From Albula goreensis (lineage: Eukaryota; Chordata; Actinopteri; Albuliformes; Albulidae): 64,000 bases of DNA. The notes below the pieces were generated by a model. It was not told the origin of the DNA. It worked only from the letters and a program-made list of their open reading frames with translations, and did no database searches. The stretch covers positions 3,994,146-4,058,145 of the forward strand of contig CM040743.1 of the NCBI GenBank assembly GCA_022829145.1. The letters run 5' to 3'. Every line of letters starts with the position of its first letter. Position 1 is the stretch's first letter. This document shows positions 61,001-64,000 of the stretch, one piece after another. The translations under genes and the position numbers were made by a program.

Positions 61001-64000
61001 AACGCCAAGGCAAAAGGCTTTGTCATAAGCTTTGTCATGCCGAAGGCTTAGGCAGTGAAAAAAATCCAGGATCCTTGTAGCTGCCTGCTCTATCACACTT
61101 TGAAAGCTATATGAGAAAATGAAAAAGAAAGAAACGCACTCACGCTTTCATGTCCTTCCGTCGATCTACCTCACTCTACCCTGAGCACACGCGCTGAATG
61201 GCGCAGAATCCAAGGACACTCACGAACCTCCCAACTCTGTTTGCGCTCATGTTTGTCGGCTGTCCTCCACTCCTGACCCTCAAAAGCCCAAAAAAACACT
61301 TTAAACCAAAAGCTGGCAATCGTTTAATGACATCAGTCTGTGTGCTTATTATACAATATGTTTTGTTTTTATTTGTTGTTTTGTTCTCAGTACGTGATGA
61401 GTCATAGATATTCTTTGTTGATGCGCTGGTGTTTTGTGCAGCGCTGCAGTTGGGCTTCGCCAGTGTGATCTTTGACCCTGCTGTGTTTTTGTTTGGCTCC
61501 AAACATGCAAAACTTGGATATGCAAATATGGATATTCAAAACGTCTACACAAATGACAGTCCTTTAGTGTGTGCTAAACATACTGATATGTGTTAGTATA
61601 GTAGATATGTGGTAGTATAGTAAAATTCTCCATCCAATCTACCCTAGAAATTTGTGGCCACCAATCACATTACGGGAAGCCGTATGAGAAACGGTAATGA
61701 AGAAATCAGAGACTGAGGGTTTGGAATTGAGACTTCTGTCTTCCTAAAATGAAGGGAAATGACACCCTGTTGGAAACTTTCTTTATTCCGTGTTGGGTTT
61801 ATGCCTGGGGCAGTCTTTCTCTCGGTCGCGCTATCCTTAGATTAAATCATGTCTCTGACTCACAGTCTGTGGAATAGTAGACTGCTGTTAAAGGCTGAAA
61901 AAAAAAAAGAAAAACGTTTACTTTTCTCCCCTTTTGTGATATTGGCATCAGTTATGAAAAACCGCTATCAGCAGGTATCAGTCTCTGACAGAGTATCTGA
62001 AGCTTAGACTTCTTATTCTATATCAGAATCCCATCTCTCTCTATTTCTCTTTCTATCTCTCTTCTGTTGTATGTTGCTTTTTGTTGTTCTGTTTTTTATT
62101 TAATTGTCTGATTGAGCTAAGGTTTTTCTTTATTTTTTTGGTAGAAATGGAGCTTATGTAATGAATCATTCAACAAAGGTAAAATAAAACAAAGAGTTTT
62201 TAAAAGTCAAAGTCTCTCCCTCTCTCTTTCTCTCTCTCTCCCTCTTTTCTGTTTCGGTCCATCGCACATTCTGAACACAAGAACAAAAGAGGCCCCTGAA
62301 AATGTGTGTCCCTTTTTTTTGGCTTGCCTGTCTCTGTCCTGGATCAACCTAGTTTTACCTGCAAGAATACATTTATGATTTCATATTTGCATTTTATGTA
62401 TGATGAGCATGTGTCATATTTGCTAAAATGTTTTACTATTTTAGTAATGGGAAAATATACAAAAAAAGAAAGATTAATTTTAAAATGTGTATTTTTAAAA
62501 TTATTGTTCATTTAGTTTTTGATCGGCTGAATTTGGCAGGCAACATCTCTGCCGTCCGCAGGCTCAGAGCCCCTCAACTCATGGAAGAGTGACGTTTTGC
62601 TGAACCAGAAACGGGAGGAGCTGACGTATCTTATTCGTGACTTACTGATATGGAGCAATCACTGCACTGGCCGTGGGAGAGGTTTTTGATTTTTCCAAAC
62701 AAGTCAATGACTGACAGATGAGTGTAGCTCAGCCCTAATAAGGGGTTGTGAATCCTCATTTCAACACTTGGTATCCAGCATCGGTCTGGAGTATCTCACA
62801 CCCTCACCTGTATCTCAGTAGCTCACCAGCAGGTGGCAGTATTGAGCAAAACACAGACAGACACGGAAGCTAAAATGAGATGAAACAGGCTGCAAATTTG
62901 CTAACGTTTTCCAACAAATATTGAAACAATAATTTACAAGCCTCACCTTTATTGAACAATGACTCGTGTTTCTCAGGAACACCCTCCAAAGCACACAATG
63001 GTGGTGGTAGTTCTGTAGACTAATGGTGGGAGAATTGTGTCATAGTGTAGCTACTCACATGTCACTGTAACTCTCGGATTTGAACAAATAGCTGTGTTCT
63101 GTTTGTGTGAAAAGTCACCATTTTTCATTGGCTGAACCAGTCAGTGTCTGACAGCCAATCGTAACCCCGCCCATGTCTTAGGTCATGATACCTCACTCAC
63201 TCATTCCTTTCTTCAGTGACCCACTTCATATCTGTAGAGGCACGGAGAAACACACACTCTGAGATGGACTGTGAACTCACAATTGCAATAGGAAAGACAA
63301 CCAGACTGAAAAATAATAATTTTTCATCTCTTAGGCAAGTTTTTATTCTATTGGAAACTGAAAAGAATAGTAAATGTTATACACACATTATTTTTTCCCT
63401 CCTACCAATTTATAGTTTGTGGCATTTCTTGGCAGATATTTCTTTTGTCTGAGTACAACAGTCCTCGCCCGTACGTTCTGTGGGAGAGAAACAAAGGAAC
63501 ACGCAGAAAAAAGTACAATACTGATATAAAACCCGAGGGAAACTGGTGTGGGCCGATTGGGTCCCTCCTCTGTAACAAAATGACGCACTTGTAGTTTGTC
63601 AATCGATGACAAAAGGGCTGGTGATTTATCCGTTCAGCGCAGGCCTGTTATCTGGAGTAAAGATTTCCATGCAAAAATAGCTGCGCCGCCCTGTAGAACT
63701 GGAGCCTGTGCTGAAAACTGACCTATGACTCACGGGTCTAATTGGCTTGCATACAGACCTGCACTGCAGGAGATGCTGAGAATGAAAAGGTCTTGCTAAG
63801 CGATGTGACTCTTGCTAAGTTAATCGCCCAAGGGGACAAAGATAACCCCTGGCGATCATAATGCAATATCTCGTGAAGGAGAACGGTTTAGATACAATTT
63901 ATGATTTTTTTTCCCCAGCCGCCACAAACTTTATATTCCTGCATCAGTAGCTGTGTATTGATTTCTGGACCTTGCTATGTAATTCAGAAACACATTTTCA
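61001..64000. other. Downstream intergenic region, no gene recognised
   Basis: No open frame here has a recognisable product. It contains the second copy of the dispersed segment (61796-61885), CT-rich tracts (62030-62060, 62215-62245) and an inverted CCAAT with a GC box near 63150-63175 (cagccaatcgtaaccccgcc). The last motif could belong to a promoter outside the window, but no exon is attached to it. Confidence 0.4.
61796..61885 (+). repeat. Dispersed segment, copy 2
   Basis: This is the partner of 46801-46885. The shared core is the block attaaatcatgt preceded by cagtctttctctc and followed by a ctgact/ctgagt block. It may be an old interspersed repeat. It is not part of any exon recognised here. 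Confidence 0.7.

Overview
The window is nuclear DNA of a teleost fish. Three vertebrate genes with complete multi-exon structures lie head to tail on the + strand: atp6v0d2 (14.2-20.2 kb), wwp1 (31.0-44.5 kb) and cpne3 (49.3-60.4 kb). The terminal exon of an agouti-family gene, best read as agrp2 (asip2b), precedes them at 2.0-2.2 kb. The order ATP6V0D2 - WWP1 - CPNE3 matches human 8q21. The agouti gene beside a V-ATPase d gene mirrors AGRP - ATP6V0D1 of mammals and is a fish trait. Introns are short, CA/TG microsatellites and minisatellites are frequent, and the interspersed repeats carry the pentamer-tailed LINE/SINE 3' ends typical of teleosts. The species cannot be named from the sequence.

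Layout. 1-14 kb: the agrp2 exon flanked by two copies of a non-coding repeat, a truncated LINE end, a 370-bp CA-rich array, and a 17-copy, 35-bp minisatellite whose every unit carries a DR1-type nuclear-receptor site. 14-20 kb: atp6v0d2, 8 exons, 351 aa, with a TATA box and a tiny membrane-peptide ORF hidden in intron 4. 20-31 kb: a 76-bp minisatellite, a probable wwp1 promoter near 21.8-22.0 kb, and a long leader intron with MITE-like, SINE and palindromic repeats. 31-44.5 kb: wwp1, 23 coding exons, 920 aa, C2 - 4 WW - HECT; the phases of all exons agree. 44.5-49.2 kb: wwp1 3' UTR, a GC-rich candidate cpne3 leader exon, intron 1. 49.2-60.4 kb: cpne3, 15 coding exons, C2-C2-vWA, with two apparent frameshifts. 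Its 3.5-kb intron 13 holds an antisense two-coding-exon gene (55.85-57.37 kb) for a 220-aa zinc-ribbon/HTH protein related to transposon integrases but lacking the integrase core. 60.4-64 kb: cpne3 3' flank, no gene recognised.

Function. The V-ATPase d2 subunit couples proton-pump rotation, WWP1 is a HECT ubiquitin ligase that recruits PPxY substrates, copine-3 is a Ca2+-dependent phospholipid-binding protein, and agrp2 is a secreted melanocortin-receptor antagonist. They share synteny, not a pathway. The recurring oddity of the window is tandem duplication that captures splice sites or coding ends: the WW2 exon end, the wwp1 exon 17 end and the cpne3 C-terminus. The most novel items are the nested integrase-derived gene, the DR1 array, the duplicated WW2 splice donor and the intronic membrane-peptide unit.
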